19,001 bases of DNA from Merdivivens faecigallinarum (GTDB lineage: Bacteria > Bacteroidota > Bacteroidia > Bacteroidales > UBA932): contig JADILY010000100.1 in the NCBI GenBank assembly GCA_017695055.1, positions 1 through 19,001 on the forward strand, in the 5' to 3' direction. The notes below the pieces were generated by a model. The model had not been told where the DNA came from, searched no databases, and worked only from the letters and a program-made list of their open reading frames with translations. Of the stretch, positions 1-8,278 are shown one piece after another (within the stretch, counting starts at the first letter, position 1; the number at the start of each line of letters is the position of its first letter). A program made the translations under genes and the position numbers.

Positions 1-1
1 G

Positions 2-3000
2 AAGAAAGTCCGTCGTGAAAGGATGGGGCATATCAAGCTGACCGTCCCAGTAGCGCATATCTGGTATTTCAAATCAAATCCGAATAAGATAGGTTATCTT
101 CTCGGCATACCGTCGAAAAAACTCGAGGCCATTATTTATTATGAAAAATACATAGTGGTGAATGCCGGTGCGGCTTCCGAATACGGAGTGTCCAACGGAG
201 ACCTGCTCTCGGAAGACGAATATCTGGATTTGCTGGACAAGCTTCCTGAGGAAAACAGGTCGCTCCCTGAGGAAGATCCGGAAAAATTCGTTGCCGGAAT
301 GGGTGCGGAAGTAATCTACGACATGTTGAAGAAAGTGGATTACGACCAGTTGTCATACGACCTCCGTTACAAGATTGAAACCGAAACATCGCAGCAGAGG
401 AAAGCCGAGGCTTTGAAACGCCTCAGCGTGATAGAGGCTTTCAGGGAGTCGAGGGATGTGAACAGGCCGGAGTGGATGATAATGAAGATTATCCCTGTCA
501 TTCCGCCGGATTTGAGGCCTCTCGTGCCTCTTGACGGAGGACGTTTCGCCACTTCCGACCTCAATGACCTTTACAGGCGTGTGATTATCAGGAACAACAG
601 GCTTAAGAGGCTCATCGAGATAAAGGCTCCAGAAGTGATTCTACGCAACGAAAAGCGTATGCTTCAGGAGGCCGTCGATTCGCTGTTCGACAATTCAAGA
701 AAATCGAATGCGGTCAAGACAGAGGCCAACAGGGCATTGAAATCCCTGTCCGACAGCCTTAAAGGTAAACAAGGACGTTTCCGTCAGAACCTGCTCGGTA
801 AACGTGTGGACTATTCGGCCCGTTCCGTCATCGTAGTCGGTCCGGAGTTGAAGATGCATGAGTGCGGCTTGCCTAAATTCATGGCTGCGGAACTTTACAA
901 ACCATTCATTATAAGGAAACTGATAGAGAGGGGCATTGTGAAGACCGTCAAGTCGGCCAAGAAGATTGTGGACAGGAAAGACCCTGTTATCTGGGATATA
1001 CTCGAAAATGTAATGAAAGGGCATCCGGTATTGCTTAACCGTGCCCCTACGCTTCACAGGCTCGGTATCCAGGCCTTCCAGCCGAAACTTATCGAAGGAA
1101 AGGCAATCCAGCTGCACCCGTTGGCATGTACTGCGTTCAACGCCGATTTCGACGGTGACCAGATGGCAGTCCATCTCCCTCTCGGGAATGCGGCAATACT
1201 TGAGGCCCAGTTGCTTATGCTCGGTTCGCACAATATCCTGAACCCGGCCAACGGAGCCCCTATCACCGTGCCTTCCCAGGACATGGTGCTCGGCCTCTAT
1301 TATATAACCAAGCCTCGTGCAGGGGCCAAAGGCGAAGGCATGAAGTTCTACGGTCCGGAAGAAGTAATCATAGCATTGAACGAAAAAGCTGTTGACATGC
1401 ATGCCAATATTCAAGTCCGCATTACGGACAAGGACGGCAATGCGTCGATGATAAAGACCACCGTAGGCCGTGTGATAGTCAACCAGCTCGTACCTAAGGA
1501 AGTAGGCTTCATCAACACGCTTCTGACAAAGAAGAACCTGAGGGATATAATCTCGAATGTGCTCAAGGCCACAAGCGTTGCACGTACGGCCCAGTTCCTT
1601 GACGATATCAAGAACCTCGGTTACACGATGGCGTTCAAGGGCGGACTTTCGTTCAACCTCGGAGATGTGATAATCCCTGAAGAGAAGAAGGATCTTGTCG
1701 AGAACGGTTATAAGACCGTAGGCGAAATCATGAATAACTACGGAATGGGTCTTATAACCAACAACGAGCGTTACAATAAGATAATCGACCTTTGGACTAC
1801 GGTCAACAATAAACTGACGAGAATCGTCGAGCAGCGCATTTCAAATGACCAGCAGGGCTTCAATCCTGTATTCATGATGCTCGACTCCGGAGCCCGTGGT
1901 TCCAAAGAGCAGATCCGTCAGCTTTGCGGTATGCGAGGCCTGATGGCGAAACCGCAGAAATCAGGCTCACAGGGTGCGGAAATCATCGAAAACCCTATCC
2001 TTTCCAACTTCAAGGAAGGTCTTTCGGTCCTCGAGTATTTCATTTCCACCCACGGTGCCCGCAAGGGTCTTGCCGATACGGCCTTGAAAACTGCGGATGC
2101 AGGTTATCTGACACGTCGTCTCGTCGATGTCTCCCATGATGTGATAATAAACGAGGAGGATTGCGGTACGCTCAGGGGACTTATAGCGACAGCCGTCAAG
2201 AACAAGGACGAAGTTGTCGAAACCCTCGGCGAAAGGATTCTCGGACGTACTTCCGTCCATGATATCTACAACCCTCTTACGGGCGAGCTCATCATAAGGG
2301 CCGGAGAAGAAATCAACGAAGACATAGCGGACCTCATAGAGAGCCTGCCGATAGAGCAGGTAGAGATACGTTCCGTGCTTACCTGCGATTCTCGCAAGGG
2401 CGTGTGTGCTAAATGCTACGGCCGCAACCTCGCTACCGGAAGGATGGTAGAGAAGGGCGAAGTCGTCGGCGTGATAGCCGCACAGTCAATCGGAGAACCG
2501 GGTACCCAGCTTACGCTCCGTACGTTCCATGTCGGAGGTACGGCTTCGAGCACGGCATCGGAAAGCGAAATCATAGCCAAGTATGACGGCCGTCTGGAAT
2601 TCGAGGAACTCCGTACCATCCAGAGCAAGGATGGCGACAAGGAGCGCGTAATAGTGGTAAGCCGTACTACCGAGGTGAGGGTGATAGATGAAAATACCGG
2701 CATTACCCTTTCACAGTACGATATCCCGTATGGTGCGACACTTTATAAGAATAACGGCGACAAGGTAAGCAAGGGCGACAAAATCTGCGACTGGGATGCT
2801 TACAATGCCGTTACGATTGTCGAAACTTCGGGCCGTACGCAGTATGACAGCCTCATAGAGGGCGTTACCTACAGGGAAGAAGCGGCGGATGAATACTCTC
2901 TCCACAAGGAGAAGGTCATCATCGAGTCCCGTGACAAATCCAAGAACCCTACGATACATATCCTTGACAAGAACGGCAATGACATCAAGCAGTACAACCT

Positions 3001-3991
3001 GCCGGTCGGAGCCCATATCATGGTCGAGGACGGAGCGGATATCAATATCGGAGATGTCATCATAAAGATTCCGAGGGCAATCGGAAAATCCGGAGATATT
3101 ACCGGAGGTCTTCCTCGCGTTACCGAGCTGTTCGAGGCCCGCAACCCTTCCAACCCTGCCATCGTTTCCGAAATCAACGGAGAGGTTATCATGGGCAAGG
3201 TCAAGAGGGGTAACCGCGAGATAATCATACAGAACAAGTCCGGAGAGAAGAAGACCTACCTGGTTCCTCTCTCGAAACAGATACTTGTACAGGAAAACGA
3301 TTATGTGAAAGCGGGAATGAGGCTTTCCGACGGTGCCATTTCCCCTACCGACATCCTGGCCATCCAGGGTCCTATAAAGGTTCAGGAATACATTGTAAAT
3401 GAAATCCAGAGCGTTTACAGGATGCAGGGTGTGAAAATCAACGACAAGCATTTCGAAATCATCGTAAGGCAGATGATGAGGAAGGTGCAGATTGTGGATC
3501 CGGGCGATACGAGGTTCCTGCCGGAACAGATGGTGGACAAATGGGACTTCATCGAGGAAAACGATACCATTTTCGACAAGAAGTTCATTACGGATGCAGG
3601 TGATTCTACGAAACTGAAGCCGGGAATGATTGTTTCATTGCGCGAGCTCAGGGATGAGAACTCTTCATTGAGAAGACAGGATCTGCGCCTGGTAGAGTCC
3701 AGGGATGCCATTCCGGCCACTTCCAACCAGGTACTCCAGGGTATAACCCGTGCGGCGTTGAGGACAAACAGCTTCATGTCCGCGGCATCTTTCCAGGAGA
3801 CGACCAAAGTGCTCAGCGAAGCTGCCATAAGGGGCAAAGTCGATACTTTGGAAGGCTTGAAGGAAAACGTTATCTGCGGTCATCTCATACCGGCAGGTAC
3901 CGGCCAGAGGGAATATGGGGACCTGATTGTAACTTCAAAGGAAAGTCTGAAGAGTTTTTCCGCGAAGGGTGCGACAATAGACGAGGAGTAG
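2..3991 (+). CDS. rpoC: DNA-directed RNA polymerase subunit beta' (5' end outside window)
   Basis: This is the largest subunit of RNA polymerase and carries the catalytic centre. The frame is open to the left edge: codons before the ATG at 23 read KKVRRER, which joins the family-typical MGHIKL and AHIWYFKS. The ATG at 23 is therefore internal, and about 90 N-terminal residues, including the first zinc finger, lie outside. Counting from that Met, the Mg-binding loop NADFDGDQ is at 373-380 with Asp375, Asp377 and Asp379. The second zinc site is Cys714, Cys788, Cys795 and Cys798. The motif GEPGTQLTLRTFH of the trigger-loop region follows. About 1,329 residues are present, consistent with a Bacteroidota RpoC of roughly 1,420. 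The gene ends with TAG and is followed 21 bases later by a strong terminator. rpoB is expected just upstream but is not visible. Identity is essentially certain. Confidence 0.99.
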   Translation, partial: KKVRRERMGHIKLTVPVAHIWYFKSNPNKIGYLLGIPSKKLEAIIYYEKYIVVNAGAASEYGVSNGDLLSEDEYLDLLDKLPEENRSLPEEDPEKFVAGMGAEVIYDMLKKVDYDQLSYDLRYKIETETSQQRKAEALKRLSVIEAFRESRDVNRPEWMIMKIIPVIPPDLRPLVPLDGGRFATSDLNDLYRRVIIRNNRLKRLIEIKAPEVILRNEKRMLQEAVDSLFDNSRKSNAVKTEANRALKSLSDSLKGKQGRFRQNLLGKRVDYSARSVIVVGPELKMHECGLPKFMAAELYKPFIIRKLIERGIVKTVKSAKKIVDRKDPVIWDILENVMKGHPVLLNRAPTLHRLGIQAFQPKLIEGKAIQLHPLACTAFNADFDGDQMAVHLPLGNAAILEAQLLMLGSHNILNPANGAPITVPSQDMVLGLYYITKPRAGAKGEGMKFYGPEEVIIALNEKAVDMHANIQVRITDKDGNASMIKTTVGRVIVNQLVPKEVGFINTLLTKKNLRDIISNVLKATSVARTAQFLDDIKNLGYTMAFKGGLSFNLGDVIIPEEKKDLVENGYKTVGEIMNNYGMGLITNNERYNKIIDLWTTVNNKLTRIVEQRISNDQQGFNPVFMMLDSGARGSKEQIRQLCGMRGLMAKPQKSGSQGAEIIENPILSNFKEGLSVLEYFISTHGARKGLADTALKTADAGYLTRRLVDVSHDVIINEEDCGTLRGLIATAVKNKDEVVETLGERILGRTSVHDIYNPLTGELIIRAGEEINEDIADLIESLPIEQVEIRSVLTCDSRKGVCAKCYGRNLATGRMVEKGEVVGVIAAQSIGEPGTQLTLRTFHVGGTASSTASESEIIAKYDGRLEFEELRTIQSKDGDKERVIVVSRTTEVRVIDENTGITLSQYDIPYGATLYKNNGDKVSKGDKICDWDAYNAVTIVETSGRTQYDSLIEGVTYREEAADEYSLHKEKVIIESRDKSKNPTIHILDKNGNDIKQYNLPVGAHIMVEDGADINIGDVIIKIPRAIGKSGDITGGLPRVTELFEARNPSNPAIVSEINGEVIMGKVKRGNREIIIQNKSGEKKTYLVPLSKQILVQENDYVKAGMRLSDGAISPTDILAIQGPIKVQEYIVNEIQSVYRMQGVKINDKHFEIIVRQMMRKVQIVDPGDTRFLPEQMVDKWDFIEENDTIFDKKFITDAGDSTKLKPGMIVSLRELRDENSSLRRQDLRLVESRDAIPATSNQVLQGITRAALRTNSFMSAASFQETTKVLSEAAIRGKVDTLEGLKENVICGHLIPAGTGQREYGDLIVTSKESLKSFSAKGATIDEE

Positions 3992-4012
3992 GAACTCTGA
4001 CAGATGATAATT

Positions 4013-4039
4013 GGCGGCCGGATATCGGCCGCCTTTTTT
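4013..4039 (+). terminator. Intrinsic terminator after rpoC
   Basis: A perfect 8-bp GC stem (4013-4020 paired with 4026-4033) with a 5-base loop GATAT is followed by six T residues (4034-4039). This is a textbook Rho-independent terminator 21 bases after the rpoC stop. It separates the polymerase operon from the carbonic anhydrase gene. Confidence 0.93.
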
Positions 4040-4092
4040 CATTATGGATTTATGTGATAATTTTCATTAAGGATTTATAATTTTAAAAATAC

Positions 4093-4125
4093 TCTGACTT
4101 TATTGGCAGTTTTGTTTTATATTTG
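4093..4125 (+). promoter_or_regulatory. Likely Bacteroidota promoter for the carbonic anhydrase-lipoprotein pair
   Basis: TATATTTG at 4118-4125 fits the Bacteroidota -7 consensus TAnnTTTG. TCTG at 4093-4096, 21 bases upstream, is a one-mismatch match to the -33 TTTG element. The predicted transcript start near 4132 lies about 16 bases before the ATG at 4148, which supports that start over the upstream in-frame TTG at 4103. The site is placed by motif only. Confidence 0.5.
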
Positions 4126-4147
4126 CCGTGTTATTTGTGAAATCAGT

Positions 4148-4714
4148 ATGGCTATAATCAGGGAAGTGCTCGGATTTGTCCCGAAAATCGGCAAAGGGTG
4201 TTTTATCGCGGAGAATGCGGCCGTCATAGGCGATGTCGTCATGGGTGACGATTGCAGTATCTGGTACGGGGCGGTGCTTAGAGGGGATGTGAATGCGATA
4301 AGGCTCGGCGACCGTGTGAATATCCAGGACGGGGCGGTACTGCATACTTTGTACAGGCGTTCCGTAGTGGAAATCGGAAACGACGTTTCGGTAGGGCACA
4401 ATGCTGTAATACACGGTGCGAAAATCGGCAACAATGTTCTTGTCGGGATGGGGGCGGTCCTGCTCGACAACGTGGTAGTCCCGGACAATACGGTGATAGC
4501 GGCAGGGGCGGTGGTCCTGAGCAATTCGGTGCTTGAGCCGGGAGTGTATGCGGGGATTCCTGCCAGGAAAGTCAAGGATTCTTCGGAATCGGTGGCACAG
4601 ATGACGAAAAACAATGCTGCCGGCTATCTGAGGTATAAGGAATGGTTCCTCAATCCCGATGCGCGGGATGAAGCGAGGAACGGGAGCCCGGAAAATGCCG
4701 GTAAGGAAAATTGA
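4148..4714 (+). CDS. Gamma-class carbonic anhydrase family protein (left-handed beta-helix)
   Basis: A 188-residue hexapeptide-repeat protein of the YrdA/CaiE/gamma-carbonic anhydrase group. Such proteins are trimeric metalloproteins; some hydrate CO2, while many have no proven activity. The metal ligands are in place: His66 in AVLH, and His84 and His89 in the family signature VGHNAVIHG. Also present are Arg45-x-Asp47 (LRGD) and Gln60-Asp61 of the conserved RVNIQDG segment, followed by IGNNVLVGMGAVLLDN. A short helical tail closes the helix. An upstream TTG at 4103 would add 15 residues, but it falls between the predicted promoter boxes and the extra residues look unrelated to the family, so I chose ATG 4148. 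A thioredoxin-like lipoprotein gene begins 35 bases downstream with no promoter motif between, so the two are probably cotranscribed. Family assignment is firm; enzymatic activity is inferred. Confidence 0.93.
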   Translation: MAIIREVLGFVPKIGKGCFIAENAAVIGDVVMGDDCSIWYGAVLRGDVNAIRLGDRVNIQDGAVLHTLYRRSVVEIGNDVSVGHNAVIHGAKIGNNVLVGMGAVLLDNVVVPDNTVIAAGAVVLSNSVLEPGVYAGIPARKVKDSSESVAQMTKNNAAGYLRYKEWFLNPDARDEARNGSPENAGKEN

Positions 4715-4749
4715 CAATGGATTGACAGTGTTTTTTAATAAATGTAGTT

Positions 4750-5886
4750 ATGAAACTGAATGTTCTTTTATGTGCTGGAGCCATGGCGATATTGGCTTCA
4801 TGCGGTCAGAACGGTTATGTAATCGAAGGTACTTTCTCAAATGCCGATGATACCGTATCGGTACAGAGGAAAGCATATCTTTACTCCGATTTCAGCAGTG
4901 TCGCCGATACGGTGGACATCGTGGACGGAAGATTTTGTTTCAAGGGTCATGTAGACCAGCCGCTTCCATATCTCATTGGCGTGGAAGGAGTGCAGGGCGA
5001 AGTCGAGATATTCCTTGAAAATGCAAAATATACTGCCGAATTGGTTCAGGAAGGGCCATATCTCGGGACTGCACTCGTAAACGGAGGGGATACCCAGAGC
5101 CTGTATTATAAGATAGCCACGTCCCATCAGGGAGTGCTCGACAAGTACGGTCTGGATGTCAATTCCTTCATGGAGGAATACATGGCCGAGGAAACCACCG
5201 ATGAGAGGCGTGCCGAACTGGACGGGCTTCTTCAAAAAATATATACCGAGTCCGATTCACTGCGCCGTCTCATAGTGGATGAATACAGGGCGGCCCACCC
5301 TTTGTCTTATTTCGACCTGGCCGGCATCTATAACGAAATGATGTCCATGTCTCCGGATGAGATAGCGGAAGCTTTGCAGCCTTATAAGGATGCGGCCGAA
5401 TATGCATCCCATCCTATTGTAGTTAGGATTACCGAATATCTCGAAGACAACACCCATCTGATGCAGGGCGAACCTGCCCCTGACTTTACCGTTCCGGATA
5501 CCAAAGGAAAGGATGTGACCTTCTCGTCCATTTATCCGAAATACAAAGTGACGATGATTGATTTCTGGGCTTCATGGTGCGGACCGTGCCGTAATTTCAA
5601 CCCTGTCCTGGTGGAGATTTATGAAAAATACCATGACAAAGGTTTCGAGATTGTCGGCGTTTCCATGGACAATGACAAGGAATCATGGTTGCAGGCAATA
5701 AAGGACGATGGCCTCGGCTGGATACAGCTTTCGGACCTCAATTACTGGAATACTGAGCCGCGCGAGCTTTACAATGTATCCTACATCCCTCAGAACGTCC
5801 TTGTGGACAGCGAAGGCAAGATTATCGCTTCCAAACTCGGTGAAGAGGAACTTGAAGAGGTACTTGACGAATATTTAGGCGAATAA
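4750..5886 (+). CDS. Thioredoxin-like thiol-disulfide oxidoreductase lipoprotein (DUF4369-like N-terminus, TlpA/AhpC-type C-terminus)
   Basis: A 378-residue predicted lipoprotein. A short hydrophobic signal ends in the lipobox LASC, with Cys18 as the lipidation site. Residues about 22-110 resemble the DUF4369 beta domain that is common in Bacteroidota (short strands, DTVDIVDGRFCFKG). Residues about 110-235 are helical and acidic. Residues about 237-375 form a TlpA/ResA-type thioredoxin fold with WCGPC (Cys277 and Cys280), preceded by APDFTVPDTKGKDVTFSS and followed by the cis-proline segment at Pro347. Proteins of this shape are thought to act in the periplasm on disulfides of exported proteins or cytochromes; the exact substrate cannot be read from sequence. 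It follows the carbonic anhydrase gene by 35 bases. The initiation region has no clear Shine-Dalgarno, only an A/T-rich leader, as is usual in Bacteroidota. Confidence 0.92.
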   Translation: MKLNVLLCAGAMAILASCGQNGYVIEGTFSNADDTVSVQRKAYLYSDFSSVADTVDIVDGRFCFKGHVDQPLPYLIGVEGVQGEVEIFLENAKYTAELVQEGPYLGTALVNGGDTQSLYYKIATSHQGVLDKYGLDVNSFMEEYMAEETTDERRAELDGLLQKIYTESDSLRRLIVDEYRAAHPLSYFDLAGIYNEMMSMSPDEIAEALQPYKDAAEYASHPIVVRITEYLEDNTHLMQGEPAPDFTVPDTKGKDVTFSSIYPKYKVTMIDFWASWCGPCRNFNPVLVEIYEKYHDKGFEIVGVSMDNDKESWLQAIKDDGLGWIQLSDLNYWNTEPRELYNVSYIPQNVLVDSEGKIIASKLGEEELEEVLDEYLGE

Positions 5887-5939
5887 TCAGGCCGGCGGCA
5901 AGGGACTGGCTGCGACAGGACTTGCCAGATGGAAATTTG

Positions 5940-5970
5940 AAAGGGGCGGTTCACGAAGAGCCGCCCCTTT
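5940..5970. terminator. Bidirectional hairpin terminator between convergent lipoprotein gene and ssb
   Basis: Bases 5940-5952 pair with 5958-5970 (13 bp including one G-U) around the loop ACGAA. The core is GGGGCGG/CCGCCCC, flanked by A on the left and T on the right (AAAGG and CCTTT), so each strand carries a short U-run after the stem. It lies 53 bases after the lipoprotein stop and 50 bases after the ssb stop on the other strand, the expected place for a shared terminator. Confidence 0.8.
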
Positions 5971-6020
5971 ATTGTATCCGCTTCTACATATCAGGTTTTA
6001 CGTTGTTTATGCTGTCACCG

Positions 6021-6500
6021 TTAGAACGGAAGATCGTCTTCTTCAAGCTCTATGTTCAGAGGCTCGCTCTGCCTTGCCTGCTGGGGAGCCTGAGCAGCCT
6101 GTGATGGCTGGAATGCTTGTGATGCTTGTGGCGCTTGCGGTGCCATACCGGGCGCGGCGGCAGGGTTGTCCTGCTTTCTGCCGAGAAGCTGTATGTTGTC
6201 GGCGTTTATTTCGGTTACATAGTGTTTGATTCCGTTCTGGTCATCCCAGTTGCGTGTGCGCAGGCGCCCTTCGATGAAAAGCTGGGTGCCTTTTTTTACG
6301 TATTGTTCCACGATGTCGGCGCTGCGCCTCCAGCACACGATATTGTGCCACTCCGTAATCTCTTTAAGTTCATTGTTCTTGTCCCTGTACCTTTCCGTCG
6401 TGGCAAGGGTGAACGAGGCGACTTTCGTGTTGTTCTCGAGATATCTTACATCAGGGTCTTTCCCGACGTTTCCTATCAATAATACTTTGTTCAGCGACAT
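6021..6500 (-). CDS. ssb: Single-stranded DNA-binding protein
   Basis: SSB coats single-stranded DNA and recruits repair and replication proteins. The 159 residues comprise an OB-fold (1 to about 108) starting MSLNKVLLIGNVGKDPDVRY, with the aromatic DNA-stacking positions Trp51, Trp57 and Trp85. A disordered linker (about 110-147) rich in Pro, Gln and Ala follows, and then the acidic tip ELEEDDLPF, the variant of the canonical DDDIPF that docks partner proteins. Length is normal for the family. It is the last gene of the leftward lysS cluster, 61 bases after aroE. I see no TAnnTTTG motif in that gap, so transcription probably comes from upstream. AGGA precedes the ATG by a few bases, a weak Shine-Dalgarno. 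RecJ, a known functional partner of SSB in other bacteria, is encoded nearby but in the other direction. Confidence 0.97.
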   Translation of the reverse strand: MSLNKVLLIGNVGKDPDVRYLENNTKVASFTLATTERYRDKNNELKEITEWHNIVCWRRSADIVEQYVKKGTQLFIEGRLRTRNWDDQNGIKHYVTEINADNIQLLGRKQDNPAAAPGMAPQAPQASQAFQPSQAAQAPQQARQSEPLNIELEEDDLPF

Positions 6501-6561
6501 GGTTCCTGTGTTTTGATTATGTGTTTACTGTTTGTTATGCGTGGCCGGATATTCTCCGGGC

Positions 6562-7428
6562 TTAAATTATTTTTCTCGTTTCGGACATGTAGCGCAGCAT
6601 GGCCCCCTCGTCCGGATCTTCTCCGGTCAGAAGCCTGAAGCCGGTTATGGCCTGGGCCATGAGCCAGATTTCCCCGGAGAGGTAATAGCACCGTTGCGGT
6701 ATCCCGATGGAGTCCTTCCTGAAAGTTATCCCGTTTTTCCCGAGCCTCATTCCCCTGTATTCGCGGGTGAATGACGGATTGCGGTAGTTGGCTTCGAAAA
6801 TGCTTTTCCCGGTGAAGAAGCGTTTCGGAAGCCTGCACAGTTCCTCCATTACAACGGGAACGGTATAGATTATGAGCTGGCTCGCTTCCATGAGCTCATC
6901 AAGGTCGTGCATCTTTCCGGCTATGATTTTCTCGTTGCCGGGTCTTGATACGAACCTTTCGACGGCGGCGTATGTGCGGTTTACGATGACGGTTTTCATC
7001 CCGAGGTCGGATGAAGCGCAGGCGGCCGCCATCCCGGCTCCTCCGCAACCGATGACGAGGGTTTTTATTTTCTTTATCCCGTTTTTGTTTTCATCTATCT
7101 CGAAATGGTCTCCCAATACCATCTTGATGCCGGAATAATCGCTGTTGGCGGCGACTATGCCTCTGTCCGCTGTCTTGAACAGGATGTTGGCTGCCCCGAT
7201 TCTCCTTGCGGTATCGTCCGTGGTGTCGGCTTCTTCGAAGGCCAGCCTTTTGTATGGGGAGGTAATGTTGATGCCGTCATATCCGGATCTGAACCTTTCG
7301 ATGGAGCCTTTGAAATCGTCCGCCTCAATCAGATCGTATGCGTATTTTCCCCCGTATGCGGCATTGAACAATGCCGGACTGAGCGAATGTCCGATAGGTT
7401 TGCCTATAAGTCCGAATCTTTTAGTCAT
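6562..7428 (-). CDS. aroE: Shikimate dehydrogenase, divergent Bacteroidota form
   Basis: A 288-residue protein matching shikimate 5-dehydrogenase, which reduces 3-dehydroshikimate with NADPH in aromatic amino acid synthesis. Substrate residues are kept: HSLSP (Ser15, Ser17), NITSPYK with Thr56 and catalytic-type Lys60, Asn81 in GAAN, Asp97 in NSD, Tyr215 and Gln259 in MAQA. The nucleotide-binding loop GCGGAG is at 127-132, and NRT at 150-152 fits NADP preference. Two family landmarks are altered: the NATxxG segment reads YTVPVV (188-193), and the GxxMLxxQA helix reads SGEIWLMAQA. An 11-residue Lys/Asn/Glu-rich stretch (110-120) precedes the Rossmann domain. The start ATG is 28 bases after the upstream methyltransferase stop, so it is likely in the same operon. 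A quinate/shikimate dehydrogenase of broader specificity is possible; retained catalytic residues argue for an active enzyme. Confidence 0.88.
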   Translation of the reverse strand: MTKRFGLIGKPIGHSLSPALFNAAYGGKYAYDLIEADDFKGSIERFRSGYDGINITSPYKRLAFEEADTTDDTARRIGAANILFKTADRGIVAANSDYSGIKMVLGDHFEIDENKNGIKKIKTLVIGCGGAGMAAACASSDLGMKTVIVNRTYAAVERFVSRPGNEKIIAGKMHDLDELMEASQLIIYTVPVVMEELCRLPKRFFTGKSIFEANYRNPSFTREYRGMRLGKNGITFRKDSIGIPQRCYYLSGEIWLMAQAITGFRLLTGEDPDEGAMLRYMSETRKII

Positions 7429-7456
7429 GGTAAGGTCCCGTTAAATGTTAAGTCTG

Positions 7457-8278
7457 TCATCGTCCGGCAGAACGTCTCTGCCGCAGCGCTTCAAATAAAA
7501 GTACGGCTGCTGATACGGATACGTTCAGCGAATCGAGTTTTCCCAACATCGGTATGCGTATGTGGCAGTCCGCCGCTTCCCTCCATTCCCGGCCGAGCCC
7601 CTTGTCTTCGCTGCCGAGGACTATGGCGCAGCCTGTTTTCATATCCGCATCATAATATTCTTCCGAATCCTGCAATTGGGCCGTAAGGATGCGTATGCCT
7701 TTGTACTTCAGCCATCCGATGGCTTCCTGCGAGGTGCAGGTAACCGTCGGCACCGTGAATATCGCGCCTATGCTTGCCCTGATCAGGTTGGGATTGTAAA
7801 GGTCGCATTTCGGATTGCAGATTATCAGCGCATCCGCACCGCAGGCATCGGCACTTCTCAATATGGCACCGATGTTTCCCGGTTTTTCGACAGCCTCGGT
7901 AACAATCACCAGCGGGTTTTCGCATATCGGCAGATTGTCCAATGCCAGAGGCTCTTTTCCGTATATTTCGGCGACAATGCCTTCCGTGCCGTCACGGTAT
8001 GCTATTTTGGAATAGACGGGCTGCGATACTTCGAAAATCCCCATGTCCGGCCATGCCGCGGCATCGATGCCGAGAACTCCGAGTATGTCGTTCCCGGCGA
8101 TTTCCGGCGAGTAGAATATGGCACGGGGGACATATCCGGCCTCGATACTGTGCCGGATTTCCCTGATGCCTTCTGCTACGAACAGCCCTTTTTCCTTTCT
8201 TTCGCGTGCCTTGTCCGTCAGGGACAGAAGCTCACGTATTTTTGGATTGGACGTCGATGTTATCCTTTCATTCTTCAT
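7457..8278 (-). CDS. SpoU/TrmH-family RNA 2'-O-ribose methyltransferase
   Basis: A 273-residue SPOUT enzyme. The N-terminal substrate-binding part contains the typical FVAEGIREIRHSIEAG (33-48). The knotted catalytic domain carries all three family motifs: motif 1 NIGAILR (135-141), motif 2 around Arg167-Ser169-Gly171 (RASIGAIF), and motif 3 LGSEDKGLG (221-229) continuing to IPMLGKLDSLNVSVSAA (242-258). These bind S-adenosylmethionine and methylate a ribose in rRNA or tRNA. The target nucleotide cannot be deduced, although the N-terminus is closest in style to RlmB/TsnR-like 23S rRNA enzymes. Its ATG lies inside the end of lysS (11-base overlap), so translation is probably coupled to LysRS. 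Confidence 0.93.
   Translation of the reverse strand: MKNERITSTSNPKIRELLSLTDKARERKEKGLFVAEGIREIRHSIEAGYVPRAIFYSPEIAGNDILGVLGIDAAAWPDMGIFEVSQPVYSKIAYRDGTEGIVAEIYGKEPLALDNLPICENPLVIVTEAVEKPGNIGAILRSADACGADALIICNPKCDLYNPNLIRASIGAIFTVPTVTCTSQEAIGWLKYKGIRILTAQLQDSEEYYDADMKTGCAIVLGSEDKGLGREWREAADCHIRIPMLGKLDSLNVSVSAAVLLFEALRQRRSAGR

Noticed and set aside
4103..4147. TTG start at 4103 for the carbonic anhydrase gene
   Set aside because: It falls between the predicted promoter boxes and would add 15 hydrophobic residues not seen in the family.
6501..6561. Possible independent promoter or terminator between aroE and ssb
   Set aside because: No TAnnTTTG is present on the minus strand, and the small CCGGA/TCCGG hairpin there lacks a U-run.
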